A DNA stretch of 64,000 bases from Anaeramoeba flamelloides (lineage: Eukaryota; Metamonada; Anaeramoebidae), in contig JANTQA010000032.1 of NCBI GenBank assembly GCA_027625915.1, forward strand, positions 2,170,001-2,234,000, given 5' to 3'. A program made the position numbers and the translations under genes. The notes under the pieces are model-generated. The model was not told the DNA's origin and did no database searches. It was given only the letters and a program-made list of their open reading frames with translations. Positions 1 to 9,600 of the stretch are shown one piece after another (position 1 is the first letter of the stretch; each line of letters starts with the position of its first letter).

Positions 1-4
1 AAGC

Positions 5-343
5 ATGTCAGAAATTGATGAGCAAATATCTTTATTAGAAGGATCAACTTCAATAGATCGTAATTCTAGCAGGTCAGCTCAAAAGCTTTCACACGAAAAA
101 CGAAAGTCACCATACCGCAAGTTTCAAACTGAGCCCTCTCGCAACAAGAAAAGGAGAAGAAAAAATGATGGTTCACTCTCAAGTAGTGTTGTCAAAAAAA
201 TTTCCTTTAAGAAAGACAATAATCTCTCAGAGAGTGAATCAATCGAAGATTCGGATTTGGATGATATCGATGTTTGGGAATTACTGAATTCGCAATATTT
301 TAGGAAATTTACTAAATCTGACTATGATCTAATAACCTCAATG
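5..343 (+). CDS. Unrecognised Ser/Lys-rich protein, first exon-like block (113 codons)
   Basis: I do not recognise this protein. The ATG at position 5 opens a 113-codon block that is clearly more GC-rich than the sequence after it. It holds a very basic KKRRRK-type stretch (a possible nuclear localisation signal) in its first half, then an acidic Ser/Glu/Asp segment and a final hydrophobic/aromatic segment around WELLNSQYFRKF. Reading continues only six codons past a good GTATGT donor at 344, which would end the exon in phase 0 after Met113. The window begins four bases upstream, so an earlier start outside the window cannot be excluded. The next + strand coding block (from 4358) also begins in phase 0 behind an AG acceptor and has a similar Lys/Ser/Asp-rich character. 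The two could be exons of one gene with a 4-kb intron; this join is inference only. Confidence 0.55.
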
Positions 344-1004
344 GTATGTACACTTATTTAAATTTATTGTTTCTCTTATCCCCCCCCCCTCTTTTTTTGA
401 TTTATTTTTATTTTTTAAATACAAACACATACACCGTAACTATAGAATGATCAAATCCGCCAACAAATGGTTTATGTTTTTTTTTGTGATGTATTTTTAT
501 CAAAGAAAATTACAAAATCTTCACAAAAATATTAAATCACTTCTTATTATAAATTATTTTGTATTCTAATAACCCGATACTATACTTCTTCCCATTTTTA
601 ATAGTAAATTCTTAATTTATTTCATTATACTACCATTTATCAAGGTGTAATTATTTGTTTAAAATAATTTAAAAGATCATTTTTCAAAAAATATTTCACA
701 TTTGTAATTTCCAAAACCACAAACATTATGAATCAAAAATCTTGAAAAATAATCTCTTTTCCAATGATTTTCGACTAGTAATAATTGAAGAAATGATATT
801 CCAAAATTTTTAATCCCTTCTTTTTTTCAATTTTTTATTATTATTTTTAAAAAATTAACGAAAAATTTTATTTCAATAGTTTTAAAAAATATAAATTTTC
901 TCAAAATAAAAGATTTTCTTATTTTAAAAATAAGAAAGAAATGTTTTTTTATTAAAAAATTAGAAATTCGTACAAATAAGATGAATTAATAATTCACCCC
1001 TTGA

Positions 1005-2395
1005 ATAATAATAAAAAGAAGAAAAAATAATGTTGCTTTTCATTTTGAAATCACCAGTATGAAAAAAGAAAATTGAAAATTTCAAGTTAGACAAAATCAT
1101 TACTTTAATTAACATTTCATCCTTTTTAATAAAGTTTATTCACAATATTATCAAAATTCCAGTTCTTAAAAATCTTGAGTCTATTGTATTTATTGTTGAT
1201 AGTAATACTATCACTTTTTTTCAAAGTCTCTAGTTGAGAAAAAAAGTTCTATTTTTTGGGGTAAAAAATTTTTAAATGAATGTGACAATGGATTTTAGTT
1301 AAATTCAACTTTGGGATATTTTTTTTTGAATAGATAAAAGGTAATAGTTTTGAAAAAACTCTATTCATCAAAAAAAAACTGAAATAAGAAAAGAAAAAAA
1401 ATTATTAATGATAAATATTCCTTGTGTCGGTCAAGGTTACTAGATTTTCCAGATATCCAAAGACAAGTGAAAAGTCGTACGTTTTACTCTATTCTTTTAA
1501 ATTCTGGAAAACCTAACGAAAGTGTACGTAGAGTGTCGTAGAGTGCCTAGTTTTTTTTTAATTTTTGTAATAAAAATATAACCGCAGTTTTCTTGAGGTT
1601 TTCTGTTTTATATGTTAAGTGTTCTAGGTTTTTTTGAGGTTTTCAATTTTATTTCTAAAGTAAAAAAAACCTAACGAAAATCTATTGATTTTCGAAATAA
1701 ATAGAAAACTCAAAAAAACCTAACGAAAATCTATTGGTTTTCCAAATAAACGGAAAACTCAAGAAAACCTAACGAAAAGTGCCCTAGGTTTTTTTTAATT
1801 TTTGTAATAAAAATATAACGGCAGTTTTCTTGAGGTTTTCTGTTTTATTTGTAAAATCTACTGATTTTCGTTAGGTTTTTTTTACTTTAGAAATAAACAG
1901 AAAACTCAAGAAAACCTAACGAAAAGTGTCCTAGGTTTTTTTTTTTTAATTTTTGAAATAAACCGAAAATTTATTAAATTTTCGATTTATTTCAAAAATT
2001 AAAAAAAACCTAACGGAAAATCAAAAAAAAAGTATTTTTTTCAATTTAAAAAAATAAATAATTCTTTAATACTCAAAATAATTGATTCCCCATTTTAAAG
2101 ATATTTATTAAATTAAAAATACTTTTTAAAGATAATTAAATCACATCTTGACTGTGAAAAATTTTTTTAACTTTTTAACTATTAAATTTAAAACAAATAT
2201 TAATAGAACCATAGAAAATTGATTTTTCAACTTTAATTGTTAAATATGTTCAAAATAATAATTGATCAAAAATCTCTTATTATTCAATCAATAGTGTTTA
2301 TTATAAGTGAAATTATTAAAAAGCGAAAAATTAACAATTGTACAAATTTTTTTTGAAAATATTTTTTCATGATCGTGGTATGTTGTAATTATTGG
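1005..2395 (-). repeat. Composite dispersed repeat, copy 1 (inverted)
   Basis: The reverse complement of this segment matches 36395-38160 and 47755-49085 along its length. Shared landmarks include a block reading GAATAGATAA followed by the TAGTTTTGAAAA region (1330-1360) and the CCATGAAAAA-type segment near 2390. It carries an inserted modular block at about 1425-2020, made of repeated CTAACGAAAA and ACTCAAGAAAACC motifs in both orientations. A similar block occurs at 36745-37435 and is absent from the third copy. No coding capacity is visible. Boundaries are approximate. Confidence 0.7.
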
Positions 2396-2802
2396 AAAGC
2401 AGCTTATTATTGAAAAAATATTATTCAATACAATATAAAATTGAATTATTTTTCAAGATTATTTATTATTGGAAATTGGCAAAAATGGTTCAAAATATTA
2501 GTATTAAAGATGAATTTTCAGATAAAAAAGTAAATGAAGTTTGCTTGAAAAAACATTGATGGTCTTCATATTGATCAATTTAAAGAATTATTATAAATTA
2601 TCAAAAGGTCTGAGAAACAAAAAAGAAGATTATTACAAAAAAACAATTCTTTTTTTCACAAATAAATATTTTTGTTAAATTTTGTATTTTAATTTTCAAA
2701 TAAAAAATCTTCATTTCATTTCCGAATTTCTTAAGAATTGAATTATTCTTGAATTAATACATCTTACACCATGATTCGCCCTTTTTTTATGAATATAAAT
2801 TC

Positions 2803-3225
2803 GAATTCAAAATTTTTGAGGACAGTTAAAACAGGAAAAAGAATAAAAACAAACCACACTTTAATTCAATTTGGAAATAATTTTGATTTTTGATAAATTA
2901 TTGATAATCATTTTTTGTCCTTTCTGTTTTTTTCTTTTATTTCTTTTTCCCAGTTACGTAATAGTTTACCTTAGATCAAACAATTTATTCTAATGATTGA
3001 TATCGAGTAACAATTGAGTTCTTTTAAATATAAAAACATTAAATAAAATTAGTTGGTGATATCTTATCATTTGATCGATCAATAATTATTAGTGAACTTT
3101 AAACAAATTTGTCAATTTATTTATTTTGAATCCAAAATTTACAACACACCAATTTTTTCATATTAATAATTATTTATTTATTTTTTTGTGAGAATTGTAA
3201 TTTATAAACAATTAATACTGGGATC
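2803..3225 (+). repeat. 510-540-bp TIR family, copy 1 (3' end diverged)
   Basis: It begins with ATTCAAAATTTTTGAGGAC and runs through the family's conserved AAATTAGTTGGTGATATC and TTTGATCGATCAATAATT blocks (3050-3100) and the internal TACAACACACC segment (about 3140). It ends near the TTGTAATTTATAAACAATT block (about 3195-3215). Matching copies lie at 8214-8745 (inverted), 15588-16093, about 38690-39110 and 46983-47511. Non-coding. Confidence 0.65.
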
Positions 3226-3330
3226 TTAAATGTGGTTTTATGTCAAAATTTTGGAACAAAAATTAATTGAGTTTAAAATACTTCAAATGACTGTATTTAT
3301 TCACTATTATCTAGATATTATATCTATACA

Positions 3331-3800
3331 CTCTTTGAATTAGAAGTCTCAAATTTAGTTAAGAATTTAGTCACGAAAGAAGTCTCAAATTTAATCACTT
3401 CAAAATCCTCTCATTAACAGGTTAAGTGTTTTTTTTTTTTCTAATTTAACTATCAACAATAAAATCCAATCCAAAATTTTTGACAAACCAAAATTCAATT
3501 TTTGAAAAAAAAAACTTTGTAAATAAATTATAATTGGAAAAACTAAAATCATAACTACAAAGTAATGGAAATGCTAACAATTATTTTTCTCTTATAATAA
3601 TCACAGAATAAATAAATAATTATAAATCAAAATAAAAAATCTATATGTCTAAAATTTTGGATTGGATTTTATTGTTGATAGTTAAATTAGAAAAAAAAAA
3701 AACACTTAACCTGTTAATGAGAGGATTTTGAAGTGATTAAATTTGAGACTTCTTTCGTGACTAAATTCTTAACTAAATTTGAGACTTCTAATTCAAAGAG
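3331..3800. repeat. Perfect 150-bp inverted repeat with 170-bp loop
   Basis: Positions 3331-3480 and 3651-3800 are reverse complements of each other over all 150 bases as read, including a 12-base T/A run. Each arm also contains an internal direct repeat (AGAAGTCTCAAATTTA, twice). The 170-base loop resembles the inner part of the 510-540-bp TIR family, and the innermost bases of the arms (CCAAAATTTT / AAAATTTTGG) match that family's terminal repeat. Perfect arms in an otherwise degenerate landscape point to recent formation or ongoing arm-to-arm conversion. Confidence 0.9.
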
Positions 3801-4006
3801 TATCTGAAATAGACAAAGCCATTAGAAGTATTTGAAACTTAATTTAGTTTTCTAAAAAAAAGAGAGAAAAATAAAGAGTCAATAAAAAAATAAAGGGATA
3901 CAAAAAAGAATGAAGAGAGAAAAAAAAAATTGATGTTAAAAATAATTGATTTGAGAACCTTTGATGCCTTTTGATTCAAATGAATTTATGTGTTTATTAT
4001 TAGGGG

Positions 4007-4216
4007 TTATTTAGTTTTGAGCTCCTTTTTCCTAATGCCATGCTGAGTAGTATTGGTCAAAAAGTATTCTATGGTAACATCATAGATTTCTTTTATGTTC
4101 GTTTTCGTCAATAATTCACCTGTACCCTGCTTGACTATTATATTAAAGTCAAAATCTTTGATTTTTTTGAGTTGCATTTTGAATTGAAGTATATAACTAT
4201 TATATGTTGTTATCAT
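4007..4216 (-). CDS. Hypothetical 69-residue protein
   Basis: A small - strand frame with natural-looking codon use and a balanced Lys/Thr/Asp/Ile composition, ending in GIRKKELKTK. I do not recognise it. Just upstream on the - strand (4233-4246 region) a long T tract ending in CAG forms a good 3' splice site. All three frames between that AG and the ATG are closed, so the ATG at 4216 would be the true start behind a spliced leader. It lies opposite the proposed long intron of the 5-5131 gene. It could instead be a chance or decayed frame. Confidence 0.3.
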   Translation of the reverse strand: MITTYNSYILQFKMQLKKIKDFDFNIIVKQGTGELLTKTNIKEIYDVTIEYFLTNTTQHGIRKKELKTK

Positions 4217-4357
4217 TTCAAATGAATCAATAAAAAGTCAACCTGAAAAAAAAAAAAATTAGGAAAATCGTTTTTATCCCATAATAAATTATTTTTTTGA
4301 TTAAATTTCTTTTATTAATTTGAAAAAAAAAAATTATAATTAAAATAAACAAAATAG

Positions 4358-5131
4358 GGTACTGGTATTGACATTGATAATAACTCAATCCTAGAAGAAT
4401 TTCACAATTCAAAAAAACAAAAGAATAAAAAAAATCAAAAAAAAATGTTAAATGGGAATTCAAAAAAAAATTCCAAAAATAAAAATTTAAAAATCAAAGA
4501 CGAATTAGAGGAAATGAGTAATTCAAGTGAACAATCTGATAACGAAAGGGCAATGCATAAAATAAGTTCATTAACAACATCTTCATCTTCTGAGCAATCA
4601 ATGAGTAATGACGAACAAGAAGTTTCAGAAAATGAAGAGGATGACGATGACGATGACGATGATGATGATGATGATGACGAGGATGATGACGATGATGATG
4701 AAGATCAAGTACAAAAAAAGTATAAACATGGATACGTGAAAACATTAAAAAATGGAAAAAGATCTTTTCAATTAAAAATTAATCAAAAAAGAAATACCGA
4801 AAAATTAAATTATTCTTCAAATAAAAATAAAAATAAAAATAATAAAACTTCAAATTTACAAAAAACAACAAAATTAGATCCATTAAAATTATTAAAAAAT
4901 CTTGATGATAACGATCCAATATCAGAGCGCTTAAAAAAGTTATTGAAAAAATTATCTGATATTAACGAAAAAAATCGAAAAACAAGAAAAAAGGTATTGA
5001 AAAAAATGGACGAAATCACTGAAAAAGAAGAAAATTTAGAAAGAAAAATCAAGAACCTAAGCAAAATTGAAAGGCAATATGAAAAATTAATTCGTTCAAT
5101 CCAAAGAAAAAAAAGTAAAAGAAAAAAATAA
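4358..5131 (+). CDS. Unrecognised Asp-run, Lys-rich protein (terminal exon-like block)
   Basis: An open frame runs from the AG at 4356-4357 to a TAA at 5131 (257 codons). The first internal Met is at 4445; I prefer the longer block because the 29 codons before it are open and acidic/polar (GTGIDIDNNS...). Visible parts are a Ser-rich stretch, an Asp/Glu run of about 30 residues encoded by GAT/GAC repeats (4636-4707), a Lys/Asn-rich middle and a C-terminal charged helix rich in Lys, Glu and Arg that should form a coiled coil. The final residues are strongly basic. Function unknown; acidic-plus-basic tracts of this sort are common in nucleolar or chromatin proteins, but nothing specific supports that. 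It may be the second exon of the gene starting at position 5. Confidence 0.6.
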   Translation, partial: GTGIDIDNNSILEEFHNSKKQKNKKNQKKMLNGNSKKNSKNKNLKIKDELEEMSNSSEQSDNERAMHKISSLTTSSSSEQSMSNDEQEVSENEEDDDDDDDDDDDDDEDDDDDDEDQVQKKYKHGYVKTLKNGKRSFQLKINQKRNTEKLNYSSNKNKNKNNKTSNLQKTTKLDPLKLLKNLDDNDPISERLKKLLKKLSDINEKNRKTRKKVLKKMDEITEKEENLERKIKNLSKIERQYEKLIRSIQRKKSKRKK

Positions 5132-6687
5132 AGAAGAATATAATCGGAAATTAAATGATTTTCAAGTTTTTTAATCATAATTTATACTAAATTAAAATCT
5201 ATAAACGTTTTTTTTTTTATAATTTAATTTACCTATTATCCAAAATTTTGAAGAGTGCTTTTACTTATATTTATTTTGCTATTAAATTTTAAATGTGATT
5301 TTTTTTTTTTTTTTTTTTGAATATCATTGGAATTAACCAATTTTCAAAGATCATTTATAATTAAAATAATAACAATAAAATAAAGTGTAACAAAAAATTT
5401 GAAATGATATTTTGCTTTTTGTTTATATTTTTTTTTTTCATTGTATTGTAATAAAAAAAGATAAAATTGTGATAAAAATTTAATAAACTTTCTTTTTTGA
5501 TTTATCAATTTGATTTTAATGAAACAAAGCTTCCTATTTTTTCTTAAAGAAACAATAAATATAATGTATTTTTTAAACTTATAGGGTAAAAAAAGAGAGA
5601 ATAAAATTTTCACTTAATAAAAAAACAAATTTTCAAGTTATAGATCATTGGAAAGTATGAAAGTTTTTTAGATAATAGGAAATAACTTTGAAATAAAAAA
5701 TTATCTTTCTTAATTTATTTATTGAGAAAAAAGAGCTATGAAAGAGAATTTTATCAACTGAAAAAAAAGAGTAGAAGACAAATAATTTGAATATATCAAT
5801 ATAAAAAATTATAATATCATTTACATGATTAAAAATTAAAAACGCTATCTACTTTTATTAGGTTTTCTTGAGTTTTCTATTTATTTGTGAATTGTTCTTG
5901 GTTTCTTTGAGGTTATCTATTTTATTTGTGAAGTGTTCTAGGTTTTTTTTACTTTTTAAAACAAACCAAAAATTTATTAAAATTTTCTGTTTATTTCAAA
6001 GTTAAAATCGAGATCAGAAAATTTAATATCTTTTTTTGGTCATTAAAATGATAATTTTAAATTTTATAGATATTTTAATTATTTTTCTTCTATTCTTTTT
6101 TTTATTTGATAATTTTTCTTTAATTACTCCTTTCTCTAAATAAATAAAATTTACTATCTTTTAAACAAGTAATACAATACTAATAAACAAATTGGAAGGA
6201 ATTATTTTCAAAAAGAATCAATAAATGATAGTAAATGATTGTGTATATTTAAATACTTTTTTGGAGATTGAATTTAATAAATCTATTTTTAAATAAATTT
6301 GCCTCACTTTCTTGGAAAAAGCTTATATTAACTTTTATTTTAGTGATTGAAAACAATTTTATATATTAATATTATTATTCATTAAATTTTGTGTAAAAAA
6401 CAATTGTTTAAAAGAATCGATTTTTATTTTATTTTTTCATTTTTTATCTTCAATAAAGACAAAGTTAATTCCAAATGTTATAACAGAAAGAAAATTGAAT
6501 AATATGTTATTGTTAAATCTTGAAAATTTAAGTGATTAATATAAAAATAAATAAATATAAATATACCAATAAAAAAATTTTCAATAATATTTAAATATAT
6601 ATAATATCTCTGGTGTTAATAAATAATAATAATTCTATTTATAAATATCAAAAAAAAAAAATTATAATAGCACATATATAACGTTAA
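5132..6687. other. Non-coding AT-rich spacer
   Basis: No supported gene. It holds homopolymer runs and a fragment of the modular block described at 1425-2020 (about 5855-6010, with the GGTTTTCTTGAGTTTTCT and GTTCTAGGTTTTTT motifs). The part next to 6688 is the 3' flank of CCT1. Confidence 0.6.
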
Positions 6688-9600
6688 TTACATCATTCTT
6701 TCTTGTTGATCTTCACCTTCTTGCTGTTGTTCAGGGTAAAGTTTAACCATTTCGTCGATACGTAAAATGGTAACTGCAGCTTCTGTGGCAAATTTCAACA
6801 TTTTAACTTTGGAAATTAAAGGTTCAAGAACGCCGTCTTTAAGAGAATTTCTAACCTTATGCTTATCCAAATTTAAACCTGTAAACATTAATTCTTTGTT
6901 GTTTTCCTTTTGAGCAGTATTATGAGAGGCTCTTAAATTTGAAACCAATTCAATTGAATCACATGCACCATTTACTGCTAAAGTTTTTGGGATAACTAAA
7001 AGTGATTCTGCGAACTGAGCAATGGCAAGTTGCTCTTTAGATTCAAGTGTTTTGGAGAATTTTTCCAAATAAATTGAAAGTGAAGTTTCCACGCAACCGG
7101 CTCCTGGTACAACAAAATTTGATTCTAAAGTCTTACTAACAACACAAATTGCATCATGCATTGATCTATGGACTTCGTCAAGCATGAAACGATTTGGTCC
7201 ACGGAGAATAATCGATCTGCTTTTTGATGTCTTGCATTTTCTAAATACAAGTAATTCTTGATCAGAAATAAATTCTTGTAAAACACTGTCTGCAGTGCCA
7301 ATCATTGATTCATCAAATGATTCTTCTCCTTCAAGATCAGCTAAAGAAATTAGAATTGGTGCTCCAGTTGCCTTAGATAATTGGACAAGATCACTTCTAT
7401 TACAATGTCTAACGCCAATTGCACCGGCTCTTTCGAAATATTTCAAACTATATTAAGTTAATTAATTTATTTATTTGTTTGTTTTTTGTTTTTGATTTAT
7501 TTATTTTGTTTTTAATATATTGATTTTTTTTTTAATTTATTTTGTTATTTTTTCATAAATAAAAGAATTTGGGAAATGTAAGTTACATAGAAAAACAGTT
7601 TTTAATGGATTCATTAATAAAAGAAGAATTTTGTTGGAATTAATAAAAGATTTAAAATGATGAATTAATGAATTTTAAAAGTTATTTTCTTCTTTCATTA
7701 ACTTGAACTTTAATAAATTTAAAATTAAAATTTCAACTTTTTTTTGAAAATCACTTTTTTAAAAAATAAACTCGAACAAATGTTTTTTTAAAAAAAAAAT
7801 TAATCAATAATAATTTCTAAAATAAATACCATTCAGTTGCAATACTTCCTGTTGTTAAAATCACGTTTGCACCAGCTTTAAGCATCATTTCAATTCTTTC
7901 TTTTGGAATATCTGACTCCCTTTGTCTAATTTTTTCCAGTTCATCAGGATCTTCTACTTGAACATGAACAGCTAATCCCATCTTTTGTTTATTTAAACTA
8001 AAATCAAGAAGCACAACTTTTGCATTTTCAATAGCTCTTGGCATTCCTTTTTATTTGTTAGTGTTATATATTTTTTGTTTTTTAAATATATTTTTATGAA
8101 AAAGTAAGTGAAAAATAAAATATAAAAAAAATAATAAATTAAAAATTAATTTTTATGTAAATTTTTTTTAACAGAAATTGAAAATATTTAATCAACGAAG
8201 AACTAAACTCCAATTCAAATTTTTTAACACACCAAAATTCAATTTTTGAAATAAAAAATCTTGATTAATCAATTCAATGTAGAAATACCAAATTAGAAAC
8301 ATTTACTAATTGATATGTTAATCAATTGTTTATAAATTACAATACTCACAATACAAAAAATAAATAATTATCAATAAGTATCAATCAAGAGTGTGTTAAA
8401 AATCTTTGGAGAGAGCTTCCAAAAAATTGCATTGGTAAATTTGTTTAAATTCTATTAAAAATTATTGATCGATCAAATGGTTAGATATCATCAATTAATT
8501 TTATTTGGATTCTTCTGTTTTGAAGAAACTTGGCTTTTTACCTAAAATCTATCATTCGAAAAAAATTTTTGATAGAGCCAAACAGGCTAAGTAATTCAAA
8601 AAAATAAAATGAAAATAAAAAACTAAAAGTTGAATAAATGATTTTCATATTTTATTTTCAAAAATCAAAATTATTTACAATTTGAATGAAATTGTATTAT
8701 TGTGATTCTTTGAACTGTTTTAACTGTATGGGAAATTTTGAATTTTAGTTTATATTGATTCATGAGAATTTATTTTGGTTTTTATTTTTAATTTAAAAAT
8801 TAAGTAGTTGTAAAAAATTTTGACAAAAAAGTTTCAAAAATTATCGATAAAACTTTTTTCAAACTTCTGAAAAACTAAACTCTTTTTCAAATAAAAGGGC
8901 ACAAAAAATTTCAAGAATTATTCACAAATGAATCAAGTTAATTGTAGTACCATTCTAAAATCTAAGAAACGCTTTAAAACATAAAAAAACACTCAACTGA
9001 ATCTTTAAAACTCATTAAAACAAAACAATAAAAATTAAAATTCAATATTTTAAAAATTGGTGTACCCTTTTATTTGAAATGAGAAATCTCGTTTTGTAAA
9101 TTGTAATGAAAAAAATAATAAACCCAATAAAAACCTTTGAACAAGGCGAATTGGGAAAAAGTTCTCAACATTTTATTGATAATTCTTTACACGTCAAACT
9201 TTTGTTCTTTAAAGTCTCATATTCAATATAAAGTCACAATTCATCTGGTATTTTGTTGGAATGTTTTTTCTTTATTTCTCTTTTCTTTGTTCCATCATCA
9301 ATCCAATAATGGTCTTTCTTAATTCCTATTTCTAGCTCATTCAAAATCAAACTTAAACTGTTTCCATTTATACACAGGTAGATTATTTCCAAATTGGTTT
9401 CTTCTTATCTTGCTTTTTCATTTTCCAACTGTTCAATATCCAAAAATAAAAAAAGCAAAAAATGGAAAAATGAATAATTAAAATGAAAATCACCAATAAG
9501 TAATTATCTTATTAGCAATCAAATTCGATGGTATTGACGATTTGAGAGGTGTGCCCTTTTGTTTGAAAAATAGTTTATATTTAAGTGTATTAAAATCTAT

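Larger units (their letters stand above)
344..4357 (+). other. Possible 4-kb intron or intergenic repeat-filled stretch
   Basis: No convincing + strand coding sequence is present. It starts with GTATGT and ends in AAAATAG, so it could be an intron. It holds a ten-base C run at 380-389, one inverted copy of the composite repeat (about 1005-2395), a copy of the 510-540-bp TIR family (about 2803-3225), the 150-bp-arm inverted repeat (3331-3800) and a 69-codon antisense reading frame (4007-4216). Confidence 0.4.
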
